Below, piece after piece: positions 1-8,813 of a stretch of DNA of 64,000 bases. Position numbers and translations under genes: made by a program. The first letter of the stretch is position 1, and each line of letters starts with the position of its first letter. Under the pieces are notes generated by a model. The model did not search any database and was not told where the DNA came from. It was given only the letters and a program-made list of their open reading frames with translations. Source of the stretch: Fragilariopsis cylindrus CCMP1102 (taxonomy: Eukaryota; Bacillariophyta; Bacillariophyceae; Bacillariales; Bacillariaceae); the NCBI GenBank assembly GCA_900095095.1, contig FMBT01000380.1, forward strand, positions 62,001 through 126,000, in the 5' to 3' direction.

Positions 1-1419
1 ATCTGGATAAGAAGATACAGTTTTTGATTTCTTGATATGTTTCGTTGCTGCTAGTAAATGCTTTTCTGTTTTTAAACTTACTGGTGTAAACGTAAACAAA
101 CTGCTGGTAGTATTAGTATTTGTATTCGTATGATTAGAAGTTGTTGTTGCTGATGTTGCTGTTACGTTGTTGTTGTTGTTGTTGTTATTGTCATTATCAG
201 TCATTGATTTTGATTTTGATTCATTATCAATTTCTTCTTCTTCTACTTCTACGTGTTGTAGAACACGATCTGTATATTGAATTGGTACAAATCCAAATGT
301 TTGTAATAATTGAGCTGATGTTAAATTATGACCATACGAATGATAGAGTTCTTCCTCTTGATGTATATTTCGATCGGCTCTCATCGTAAAATAGGTATTT
401 GTTGAATTTGATTTTGATTTTGTTGTTTTAATACGTTGTAATGAAGTACATGCCATATTCGGATTATGATTTAATAAATCAATCACAGGTAATAAGAATG
501 GACCATTATAGAATGGATCAGTATTAGGGGTAATATCAGTGTTAGTAGTAGTAGTATCAGTAGTAGTAGTAGTCGGTAATACATGGAATCCTCTGGTAGA
601 AATACACATGGAGGCTTCTAAAAATAATTCATAATTCTTATTAGTATCATCACTCAGTACTAGTAGACCTAATTGTTTTAGATACGGTTTAATACTATTT
701 TCATATTGTAGTTTTGTTATGTTGTTGGTTCGATCATGTAACACCCTATTCCCTAAAGTTGTTCCTGTTAAGAATGATAAATCATCTTCTTCATTCTTAT
801 TATTATTCTTTGTTGTTGTAGAACTAGTAGACGTAGACGTAGACGATGACCAATTATGTAATGTTTCATAAGCAGTATAGTTTGGTAATGAATTCAGATA
901 TGGTAGTTGATAACTATTATTATTCTTATTCTCTTCTTCTGTTGATATTTTTTTCAGACGTATAAATTCACCAATACATTTTAACCATGATGATACTTTT
1001 GGTTTTAGTGCTGCTGCTGTTGCTGTTGCTGTTGCTGTAGTAGTAGTTTTTGACGACGACTCACTCTCACCACTAATAATCAGATACGATGGTATCCGTA
1101 GTAATAATTCACCTTTTGTTATAGTAGTGGTGGTAAAGATACCTCGTGATGACGATTTATCGCCTTCGCCTTCTTGTTTTAATAGTAATGATGGATGCAC
1201 ATATCCACCAACATCCTCATCATTATCCTCGTTATTATCCTCGTGATCATCACTTCCACTACGACTACGACTATTACCACCATCCCCTGTTTTAATATTG
1301 TATGCATTTCTTGCATTTGCATTTGCACTACTACTATTATTCACCCATTCCACAAGATCACTCCATAATTTGTTACTATTATCTGTTGTTGTTTCTTTTT
1401 TCGTCATCATCGTCGTCAT
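1..1419 (-). CDS. SET-domain protein lysine methyltransferase (Rubisco LSMT/SETD3/SETD6-like), 3' end outside window
   Basis: An uninterrupted frame of 473 codons runs from an ATG at 1419 off the left edge. Early in the protein GIFTTTTITKGELLLRIP matches the start of a split SET domain (G-hyphen-hydrophobic, then K/RGE.LL.+P). Later PVIDLLNHNPN is the conserved DxxNH core, followed by a basic-acidic stretch ending in EELYHSYGHNLTSAQLL and FGFVP, which match the GEEL..SYG..xN..LL..YGF signature of the LSMT/SETD6 class. A substrate-binding (Rubis-subs-bind) region would follow; only its beginning is inside the window. The family transfers methyl groups from S-adenosylmethionine to lysine side chains of non-histone or histone targets; the substrate here is unknown. 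Low-complexity Asn, Ser, Thr and acidic inserts separate the conserved blocks. No intron is needed in the visible part. Confidence 0.8.
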   Translation of the reverse strand, partial: MTTMMTKKETTTDNSNKLWSDLVEWVNNSSSANANARNAYNIKTGDGGNSRSRSGSDDHEDNNEDNDEDVGGYVHPSLLLKQEGEGDKSSSRGIFTTTTITKGELLLRIPSYLIISGESESSSKTTTTATATATAAALKPKVSSWLKCIGEFIRLKKISTEEENKNNNSYQLPYLNSLPNYTAYETLHNWSSSTSTSTSSTTTKNNNKNEEDDLSFLTGTTLGNRVLHDRTNNITKLQYENSIKPYLKQLGLLVLSDDTNKNYELFLEASMCISTRGFHVLPTTTTTDTTTTNTDITPNTDPFYNGPFLLPVIDLLNHNPNMACTSLQRIKTTKSKSNSTNTYFTMRADRNIHQEEELYHSYGHNLTSAQLLQTFGFVPIQYTDRVLQHVEVEEEEIDNESKSKSMTDNDNNNNNNNNVTATSATTTSNHTNTNTNTTSSLFTFTPVSLKTEKHLLAATKHIKKSKTVSSYPD

Positions 1420-1774
1420 CGTATTTCGTTTATAGCAGAGACTCTGCTTTGCTTTATTTGCTGCTATTTATTGCATGCTATTTATTATTCACAGTTTTTT
1501 CGTTTTATTGCTCAAAAAGTTACATCTCTCTTTATTATTTTTATATTTTATTGGTTCGTCTGATCTCCGACTTGATTTTAATATATATATATATTCGACT
1601 CAACTGAACCAATTTAATCACAACAAGAAAACAGGATTTCTAAATCCCGTCCTTTTACACGAACATGTCGTATGATACTTGCTATGCTTGCATTAACATA
1701 ACATAACATAACACTACTGTTGCCTGGGTAATGTACCGTATCCATTTTAAATCGTCCGAATTAAGTAAGTACAG
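1420..1774. other. 5' intergenic spacer of the SET gene
   Basis: This AT-rich stretch lies between the SET-gene start codon and the TIR element. It holds a short AT dinucleotide run near 1580 and four direct copies of a five-base ACATA-type unit near 1697-1712. I see no coding potential. It must contain the promoter of the minus-strand SET gene. Confidence 0.5.
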
Positions 1775-1776
1775 TA

Positions 1777-1879
1777 CTTCCTCCAGTCAGCGCTAATTTA
1801 CCCCGCGCTATCGCTTCAAAATTTCAAATCAAAAAAAAAATGAGATTTTGAAAGTTTTCGAATCTAGAGTCTCCACTCA
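1777..1879 (+). repeat. Left terminal inverted repeat of the 2.4-kb element
   Basis: The outer part reads CTTCCTCCAGTCAGCGCT and continues through a GCGC-rich block. The inner block at 1860-1879 contains CTAGAGTCTCCACTCA. Both parts recur inverted at 4091-4223. Confidence 0.8.
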
Positions 1880-2073
1880 CGTAGAAATTCCCCTGTAGAA
1901 CGCGCATCATTAATTTAAATACAGAATGTATATAACATTGTAGCGTGCGCGCCAAAATTTCGCGATACACATACAGCAAATCTAACTGTCACTTTTTTAA
2001 TATTAGGCGAGCTATCGTGTGTTTCAATTCTTAAGAAACCACTACAAACAGAATAGACAACTCAATTGCTCTA

Positions 2074-2146
2074 TTAACCGCGTGCACTTTTGACAAATCC
2101 TTAATTACTATAAGTAGAAGGGTTCCCCAAAAGTGCACGCAGTTAA
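2074..2146. repeat. 19-bp inverted repeat (hairpin) inside the TIR element
   Basis: The arm TTAACCGCGTGCACTTTTG at 2074-2092 is repeated inverted at 2128-2146 with one mismatch, separated by 35 bases. It could be the remains of a smaller nested element or a structural hairpin. Confidence 0.65.
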
Positions 2147-3040
2147 ACGAATTTCTAATATGACATACTTAAGCTCACTTTATCAGCGTACGAATGTAAA
2201 AAAATTAAAAAAAACTAAATCATGCCCAAATTTTACTAGTATTTTGTTAGTCTACTATATAATAACAACTTTTGCATCAAATATATACACCTGAAAAGTC
2301 ATTTTTTTGGAAAATTAAACAATGAAGTTTACAATTGACCTATTGGATGGAGAATTCCTATATTCCTTAGTCTCCTAAGACTACTGGTATCTCATAATGT
2401 AGGCTCACACACAGCAGACAGCATCTTTTTATGAAATTGCTTTGTTCTGGACACAAAGCAGGGTAGAACTTCCAGGAAAATACTTTTTTTGGGTCAGGGA
2501 GAGTTCCTCTACCTTACCATGTGTGTAACAAATATTGGTCTTAAAATATATGGAAGGCACTCCTTCAGTTCATGTACACATACCTGTACGCTGACCAGCC
2601 TGTAACGCACCATGTTACTAGTTAATTTGATACGGCTATTATTTTTGCTACAACAACTTTTTTTGGAAAATAAAACCATGGAACCCATTATATGCTTAAT
2701 AATTATATGTATGCAAGACAGTGGGTACATCCAGGGGTATGCTTTCTTCGTCACAGAACAAAAACTAATAAATACCCTATTTTAGCTGAAATCCACTGAA
2801 AATAATTTTGCACGAGATGGAGCATATGAACTAGAAGCCCCAATGAAATCGGCTTTAGGTGGGTTAGTTTATTTTATGAGTATTTGTGTGAAAATACCTG
2901 TCAAAATTTGTTTTGGAGCATAAATCATTCCACAGTGATTATTTTAAGCACGGTCCTTGTTTTTTTTTTAAAATGAGATATTCTTGAAAACAGGGATAAA
3001 CTGCAATTACATCCAAAATAATGGTGGGTTGGGATGATGA

Positions 3041-3370
3041 TGGTTTCTATCCACAAGTAATAGTGTATGAGGACCTTACCTAACCCTCCTATCATTTTAT
3101 TGTATGTGTGGTTGAAGAGAAATGTAGATTTAGCTGGGTAGGTATGCACTAACAAAAATCAGTCCTATTTTGTAGCAAAATGCACCACAAACATTCTTGT
3201 TTGGAATGGTTCAAATGTAGAACTTTGTTTTCTTTGGGTGCACCAGCCTCCATATAGTGTATTAGGACCTTGCCTAACCCTCCTATCACTTTTTCATATG
3301 TGTGGTTGAAGAGAAATATAGATTTGGTTGGGTAGGTATGCACTAAAATCAGTCCTGTAGTGTGTGATGG
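3041..3370. repeat. Two tandem copies of the ~190-bp satellite unit
   Basis: Two adjacent diverged copies each contain the core CCTAACCCTCCTATCA, then a GTGTGGTTGAAGAGAAAT block, then GGGTAGGTATGCACTAA. The same order of blocks (CCTCCTACCAC, GTGGTTGAGGAAT, GTGGTAGGCACACAAA) defines the 194-bp units near 36-37 kb and 53-55 kb. Confidence 0.7.
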
Positions 3371-3559
3371 CATGTTTATTTCTTACTTATTTTGATATAT
3401 AGAAATGACAGTGACAGATACAAGCTGTATTAATTGATCTTAACAAAAGGAGTATGGAGATAGTTGGTTGGTATTTCAATACACCAGCTCACTATCACAC
3501 TCTTCAACAATGTTGGTTGTATTATAGAATATGAGAAACATCCTGTTGGTTGTTGCTGC

Positions 3560-3912
3560 ATTAAAATAAGCAGATACATGTAGAACAACAAGTGCACACA
3601 TATTACTTTCCTACAGTGGCTCTTGTTATTATCTTATGCATGTGTGAAATGCTACTGACTATTTATTTAGGAGAAAAAAAGTGATGGTAGCATCTATATA
3701 TATAATATAAATCCAACATAATGCCTACCTACCCTCCTAGCTAGACCATTATTGGCAGAATAATACACGTAGAACAGCAGCTGAGCACATATTACTTTTG
3801 TACAGTTACTTTAGGTGTTATCTTATGCATGTATTTGATGTTGCTGACTAATTATTTTGGAAAAAAAAAGTGGTGGTAGCAACTATATATATGATATAAC
3901 AAGCCCATATGT
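3560..3912. repeat. Second diverged tandem pair inside the TIR element
   Basis: Two consecutive segments of about 185 bases share CACATATTACTTT, ATCTTATGCATGT, a run of A followed by AGTGRTGGTAGCA, and an AT-rich end. They mark the right interior of the TIR element. Confidence 0.65.
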
Positions 3913-4090
3913 AGTTATAATTGATTTAAAATATGGAGATTATTTAGTTTTTTTTGTTTGATTTGGAGATTATTTAGTTTTTATTATTTGAGTTTGGCAG
4001 TTAAAATGTGGGTCTGAAACGAAATAAAAAATCGACCGTTAGGTGATTTTCTAAATAATATTTGAATATCGCGCATGGCATCCGCAGTAC

Positions 4091-4223
4091 TGAGTGGAGA
4101 CTCTAGAATCACTCTCCTCAGTCCTTTAGCGCGTCTTAATTTTCAAGCGATGGCCCCGATCCGCAAAATAGAGGAAATTTTGACGCGATAGGCGCGGAGT
4201 AAATTAGCGCTGACTGGAGGAAG
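4091..4223 (-). repeat. Right terminal inverted repeat of the 2.4-kb element
   Basis: This is the reverse complement of the left end. The outer ~50 bases match with few changes; the inner 20-base block at 4091-4110 differs from its partner at one position. The two arms differ in length by about 30 bases between the outer and inner blocks. Confidence 0.8.
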
Positions 4224-4225
4224 TA

Positions 4226-4738
4226 GAACTAACTACTACTGCTACTGCTACTGCTACTGATCTAGCTAGCTAATAGTAGAAGCAAAGATACGAAGTCTAG
4301 CTATAGCTAGCTAGTAGAAGTATAAATACGAAATTGATTGGCTACAGTAGCTTAGAAACAAAGTAAAGAAATAATGCTTATTATTATTCAATATCGTATA
4401 TCTGCTTCTATACTTTATTGTTCTTTTTATATGCTAAAATATGTATGTTTTTTTTAAATTTCATTTCCTAGTGAGGCAAGTCCCGCCATCCATGTCTCCC
4501 GTGTATTATTATAGAGTTATTCAAATAGTATTCGTCCCCCCTTTTTTATTTCATAATATATTAAATACATATAATGTCGATCTCTTTTCCCCGTGATATG
4601 TTTGTTTTATCCATTTTCCCGCGTCGTATTGTTTAGTTATTTAACGTAGTAGGATTACTAGAAAATAACACGTATATAAGTAAGTATTCGTTCCCCCTTT
4701 ATTTCTTTCCTATTTGTTATATCGTGGTCCACTTTTTT
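4226..4738. other. Intergenic 3' region with CTACTG microsatellite
   Basis: A short CTACTG-type repeat sits at about 4236-4260, then CTAGCTAG-rich sequence. Two diverged copies of a block containing AGTATTCGT followed by CCCCC and T-rich sequence (about 4525 and 4685) follow. No gene is apparent; it is the downstream region of the minus-strand HA-domain gene. Confidence 0.45.
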
Positions 4739-5173
4739 TCATTTCCATACAAAAAAATCAAGTTCAGAATTCCAAACAAATCCGATAGAATTTAACAGAT
4801 TCACATGATGATCTGATATTGGCATATTTATATTTCGCTGAACCTTTACCCAGCTACCAAGTTCCGGAGTAACTGCATATTTTTTAGGAACAGAGATGGA
4901 ATTGTGCTGCTGCTGTTTGTAGGAAATAAGTCGGTGAAACATTTTATTCCACATTAGATTTTGTGTCCTTGTGTATTCTGTGCTGTCGACCGTATTTGCA
5001 TATCTCAATGCTTGATCTACATTTACCTGATTCAAGAAGAATGTTTTTAATAATGTTGATAATGATATAGTAGGTTCTGCATCTGCATCTGCATCCTCGT
5101 CTTCGTCTTCATCATCATCGTCATCGGCTACTGCATCCCCTACAGTATCCACTACGGCATCCCCTACGTCTGC
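4739..5173 (-). CDS. Helicase-associated (HA) domain segment, in frame after a TAG; probable 3' part of the NUMOD1-like gene
   Basis: The frame continues directly from the upstream gene after a single TAG at 5174-5176. A new ATG lies at 5152. After an acidic run of Asp and Glu, the C-terminal ~70 residues read as a helicase-associated domain (HA, PF03457 type): W.KMFHRLISYK, then VP, PELGSWVKVQR, and NLLNSIGFVWNS. HA domains are small helical DNA-binding modules, greatly expanded in diatoms. The protein ends FFVWK just before the stop at 4739. I take this as the last part of one gene with the entry upstream, because the frame is identical and the only barrier is one stop codon. A 141-base intron (5174-5314, GTAACG...ACGTAG) would also remove the stop and keep the frame, but its donor is weak compared with introns elsewhere in this window. 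Confidence 0.6.
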   Translation of the reverse strand, partial: ADVGDAVVDTVGDAVADDDDDEDEDEDADADAEPTISLSTLLKTFFLNQVNVDQALRYANTVDSTEYTRTQNLMWNKMFHRLISYKQQQHNSISVPKKYAVTPELGSWVKVQRNINMPISDHHVNLLNSIGFVWNSELDFFVWK

Positions 5174-7282
5174 CTACGTATTCGTATTTGTATTTGTATT
5201 GTTGTTGCTGCTATTATTATTGGTGATACTATTATCATTATTATTTTCATCTTTGACGAGATACTCTTGTTTGATTTGCGATAATGATGATGATGATGTC
5301 GAAGAAGACGTTACTCGGTTTGCTGCAATCAATCGTCGCATGGTTACATCATGTCTCAAAGGATAATGGATAGGATGTCGATTACCACCACGACCATCAC
5401 GTCCTCTTCCGTTGTTGTTATAGCTGTTGTTACTATTATTAGTGTGGCTTCCTCCTCTACCTCCTCTTCTTCCTTGTTGTTGTTGTCCTCCTATCATGTT
5501 GTTCTTATTGCCATAATTATCTTGCTGTTGTAGCTGTTGTTGTTGTTGTTGCTGCTGCTGTTGTTGCTGTTGGTGCTGCTGCTGCTGCTGTTGTTGCTGT
5601 TGTATTTGGTGTTGCTGCTGAATCGTTGAAGTTAAAGAGGAAGTAAATTGTGGTGGTGGTATGTTTCTGTTGCTATTGTTCATGCTGTTAGAATTGTTAC
5701 AATTGTCGTCGTCGTCGTCGACGTCTGTGTCGTTACCAAGAATCTTAGCTCTTTTGAACGGTGAAGGATCAGTACATTTAGCTGCATCATTACTTTCATT
5801 ATCATCATTTGCATCATTGTTGTTATTGTTATTGTCATTGTTGGCAGCAGGTTTTTCAAATGCTGATACTAATGCAAATTCTGATTCTGATGATGGCTGA
5901 TTTGCTGTAGCGAATGAAGCATCTGGTGAAAAAGACGAGGAAGTATCTTGTTGCTGTTGTTGATTTGTCTGCTGTTGCAAAATGTTGCCTAAAGTATTTC
6001 TTGATGTACCACTAAAATCTTCTCTGGGTCGTATGTTGTTGTTGTTCGCATTGACAACGATATCAGTAGTAGCAGTAGTAGAAGTAGCATTCTGCTGTAC
6101 CTCAGCGTTGGTATTATTCGCCTCTGATACAAATGGAGGTTTTGCATCTCCTTCATCATCAATACCAGGTTCATCATCCTCATATACATCATTGACGTCT
6201 TGTAGTCCTGCAAATCTAGCACCAATACATTGGTCATCATCGTCATCGTCATCAGCCGTTGCTTCGCTAGTAATACAATCTTCTCTGTGTCGTTTGTTGT
6301 TGTTTGCATTGGTATCAGCAGTAGTAGTAACTGCTGCTACTACTACTCCGGTACCATCGTTACCGCCGCTGCCGCCGCCGCCGCCGCCACTACCACTGCT
6401 ACTACTAATAGCAGCACCTGATACGGAAGCTTCAGCAGCGTCACCACCTGCAAGAAAGTTACAACTATTAGTAGCAGCAGTAGCAGCTTCAGCAGCTGCT
6501 GCAGCTGTATTAGTAGCTATAGTAATCTCAGTAGCGGCGGCACGTTCATGTCTTTTCTTCAGACGGTCTTTCCGTTGCCTTAATGCTACTTCCAACGGAT
6601 TGTTCGCGTCTAGATTATATTTTCTCTCCGCTGCCTTCTTTTGTGTTTCAATATTTTTAGTACGTCGCAAATTTCTATTCAAAAAAGTGTGGCTTTCGGA
6701 AGCTTCAGTAGCTGATGCAGCTGTATTAGTAGCTATAGCAATCTCAGTAGTGGCGGCAAGTTTTTGTCTTTTCTTCTGCCGCGGCGGATTTTTCTTCTCG
6801 TCATTCTTGTCTTTCTTCTTTTGAGCTGATGCTTCCGCCGCTACCTTCTTCTTCAGAGTAAGATTTTGCTGCAAATGTAGCCTTTTTTTCTTTATCTCCT
6901 CAATACTAGAAACACTACTATAATTTTCTTCCTCTGCATAATTCCAAGTAAACCCCTTATATTTACGACCTGGTAGTCCACTCTTCATGTGCCGTGACAG
7001 GCTATTGCGATTTGCATTAACAGATTTGGCAGCTGCAGAGATTGAATCATACCGGTCTACAACGTCTCCTGTGTCCAAACATATTTGGATGACCTTCTTG
7101 CTCTTACCCTGTTTACCCCAAACCTTAATTCCAGATGTTGACATTCTAATCTCATCAGCAGTAAGATCAGCAGTACTAGTACTACTAGTACTACGATCTC
7201 CTCCGTTGTTTTTAACGACGGACAATGATGCAGATGACGCATCAGATTCAGACGACGATGTACTAGATGAACCCGCCCCCAT
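5174..7282 (-). CDS. NUMOD1-like DNA-binding protein with long Asn/Gln/Asp low-complexity regions
   Basis: The chosen start is the ATG at 7282 (MGAGSSSTSS). An upstream in-frame ATG at 7522 lies inside a tandem repeat and adds a composition unlike the rest. Near the N-terminus, VIQICLDTGDVVDRYDSISA, then AAKSVNANRNSLSRHMKSG and KYKGFTWNY fit the NUMOD1 pattern (Y.ldG..i..f.Si.eAa...g.....I...l.G....aGGf.W), a helix-turn-helix DNA-binding module known from homing endonucleases and also found in diatom nuclear proteins. The remaining ~600 residues are low complexity: Ala/Thr, Asp, Asn, a Gln tract near 5540-5600 and an RGG-like RGGRGG stretch near 5440. The frame ends in a TAG, beyond which the same frame encodes an HA domain. 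Function as a DNA- or RNA-binding regulator is inference. Confidence 0.65.
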   Translation of the reverse strand: MGAGSSSTSSSESDASSASLSVVKNNGGDRSTSSTSTADLTADEIRMSTSGIKVWGKQGKSKKVIQICLDTGDVVDRYDSISAAAKSVNANRNSLSRHMKSGLPGRKYKGFTWNYAEEENYSSVSSIEEIKKKRLHLQQNLTLKKKVAAEASAQKKKDKNDEKKNPPRQKKRQKLAATTEIAIATNTAASATEASESHTFLNRNLRRTKNIETQKKAAERKYNLDANNPLEVALRQRKDRLKKRHERAAATEITIATNTAAAAAEAATAATNSCNFLAGGDAAEASVSGAAISSSSGSGGGGGGSGGNDGTGVVVAAVTTTADTNANNNKRHREDCITSEATADDDDDDDQCIGARFAGLQDVNDVYEDDEPGIDDEGDAKPPFVSEANNTNAEVQQNATSTTATTDIVVNANNNNIRPREDFSGTSRNTLGNILQQQTNQQQQQDTSSSFSPDASFATANQPSSESEFALVSAFEKPAANNDNNNNNNDANDDNESNDAAKCTDPSPFKRAKILGNDTDVDDDDDNCNNSNSMNNSNRNIPPPQFTSSLTSTIQQQHQIQQQQQQQQQHQQQQQQQQQQQQQLQQQDNYGNKNNMIGGQQQQGRRGGRGGSHTNNSNNSYNNNGRGRDGRGGNRHPIHYPLRHDVTMRRLIAANRVTSSSTSSSSLSQIKQEYLVKDENNNDNSITNNNSSNNNTNTNTNT

Positions 7283-7512
7283 TATTGATTTTTTTAATAC
7301 TGTATAACTGAAAATATGATGTTTCAATACTGATTGCGAATGACTACAAAAAAAAGGTTCGTGTGTGTGCTTGTCGTTCGCGTTAGTTGCTTGTGTGTTG
7401 TTTTTTATAGTGCGTCGTGTACGTACAGTTTTAGTTTCTTGTCTGTGTGCGTCGAGATGCTGATGAATACCGTACTTCTTACCGGTACAAGTATTGGCAG
7501 CGTTTTTATTGT

Positions 7513-7965
7513 GGCGATGCATTGTGCGTGGTAGCGTTTAATGGATCTTTATCGAACGTCGATTGTTCACACGTACTTAGTAGGAAAAAAATTACTTAAA
7601 CATTTCGCATTGCGATTCGTGATAGTAACTTACTATTGGAGAAAACGTTATTTAATTATTTTACTGGTTAGGATTCATTCGTGATAGTAACTTACTATTA
7701 TGAAAACGTTATTTAATTATTTTACAGTACTGTTTAGGATGGCGATTCATTGTGCGTGTTAGCGTTAATTGGATCATATCAAAAGTGGATTGTTAACACG
7801 TAGTATTAGGAAAAAGTTACTTAAACATTTCACTTGGCGATTCTTGATAGTAATATTAAGAAAACGTTATTTAATTTTTTACTGTTGAGGATTGCGATTC
7901 TTCATTGTACTTGGTAGCGTTGAATAGATAATATCAAAAGTGGATGTTCCAAAAAAGAAAACACA
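7513..7965. repeat. Nested imperfect tandem array in the 5' region of the NUMOD1-like gene
   Basis: Three units begin near 7513, 7741 and 7896 with GCGAT..(T)CATTGTGCGTG.TAGCG. Each continues through a block ending in AAAACGTTATTTAATT. The first unit also contains an internal duplication of GTGATAGTAACTTACTATT (near 7620 and 7681). The array overlaps the upstream ATG at 7522, supporting the downstream start at 7282 for the gene. Confidence 0.7.
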
Positions 7966-8384
7966 CGACTCATATTCTATTCATCAGTAATCCTTGCTGA
8001 GCGAAAATTTTTACAGTTATGCTCTCTCAGGTATTATCGGATTAAATAAAAAATCACTTATGTAATATGGTAGCTTACATTTTGGTCCAAGGTAGCGTAT
8101 CATAGCTCCATGCAACGGCACTTATTGGTGAGAGAGCAAACTTGAAGAATCAAAAAAGAATACTGTAATGACGTAAGCTGCTGATACATTGCAATAATCG
8201 TTGTTGTCAGGACTTATTCCAGAAGTAGTAAAATTTAACCTCCCGTAATCATAATTGTTAATATATGACATTGTGCAAAACACCCTATCAATTATTTCAT
8301 AAAAAAATACTCACTCACTTTTATCAAAAAAAACGGCAAGCACTATATATTATATCTAAATTGGCAGCATCGACAGCAAGCACC
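7966..8384. other. Intergenic spacer between divergent genes
   Basis: AT-rich spacer upstream of the small gene that starts at 8385. I see no coding potential, no RNA gene and no clear repeat here. It must carry the promoter of that gene. Confidence 0.4.
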
Positions 8385-8813
8385 ATGAAGGTAATCTCAA
8401 TAGAAAAACCTCAGTCGGAAGTTGGAAGAGAGAATCGTACCAATTCCATGATGAAATCGTCGTTGCAACAACAAAAATCACAACATGATACTATTATTGC
8501 GAATATTCTACGACTGCAGTTTCAGTATCAGCAGCAGCATACATCATCATCATCATCATCATCATCATACACACATAGTACTAATAACCAGTATTCCACC
8601 AGATTCTCCAAGTTACCACCACCATCATCATCATTGTCAACGGATGCATCAATTATTGCAGGGCCAATAATGGGACAACTACCATCTGTTCTTGAGAATC
8701 ATAATCTTACTAACGCTGCAGAGCTTCGAGCTACACATGATGCAATCCTTGCTTATGATGCACAGCTTAATAGCGAAGTTGATGATCTTATATTGTCCTA
8801 CAGTACACTATAA
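8385..8813 (+). CDS. Small hypothetical protein
   Basis: I chose the ATG at 8385 because it sits in a CACCATG context; an in-frame ATG at 8265 exists but adds an AT-rich basic leader. The product is about 142 residues: a Gln-rich segment (LRLQFQYQQQ), a Ser run, a Pro/Ser stretch, then a more ordinary helical C-terminus (GQLPSVLENHNLTNAAEL, THDAILAYDAQLNSEVDDLI). I do not recognise the family. The C-terminal part has balanced composition and looks genuinely coding, while the middle is trinucleotide-repeat sequence. No signal peptide or membrane segment is visible. It could be a conserved small diatom protein or an exon of a larger gene. Confidence 0.5.
   Translation: MKVISIEKPQSEVGRENRTNSMMKSSLQQQKSQHDTIIANILRLQFQYQQQHTSSSSSSSSYTHSTNNQYSTRFSKLPPPSSSLSTDASIIAGPIMGQLPSVLENHNLTNAAELRATHDAILAYDAQLNSEVDDLILSYSTL

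Larger units (their letters stand above)
1777..4223. mobile_element. Non-autonomous TIR DNA element, 2.4 kb, mariner/Stowaway-like ends, TA duplication
   Basis: The left end begins CTTCCTCCAGTCAGCGCT and the right end finishes with its reverse complement. About 50 terminal bases match with only a few differences, and an inner 20-base block (1860-1879 and 4091-4110) also matches in inverted orientation. TA flanks both ends at 1775-1776 and 4224-4225. A TA duplication with ends beginning CTTCCTCC resembles plant Stowaway/mariner-like elements (CTCCCTCC). No open frame long enough for a transposase is present, so the copy is non-autonomous. The interior carries sequence shared with the repeat copies near 36 and 53 kb, two copies of a ~190-bp unit, a second tandem pair, and a strong hairpin. 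Superfamily assignment is inference from the ends only. Confidence 0.75.

Noticed and set aside
5351-6824. Plus-strand frames rich in Ser, Val and Leu opposite the NUMOD1-like gene
   Set aside because: They are antisense shadows of Asp/Asn/Ala codon runs; the minus strand carries the recognisable domain.
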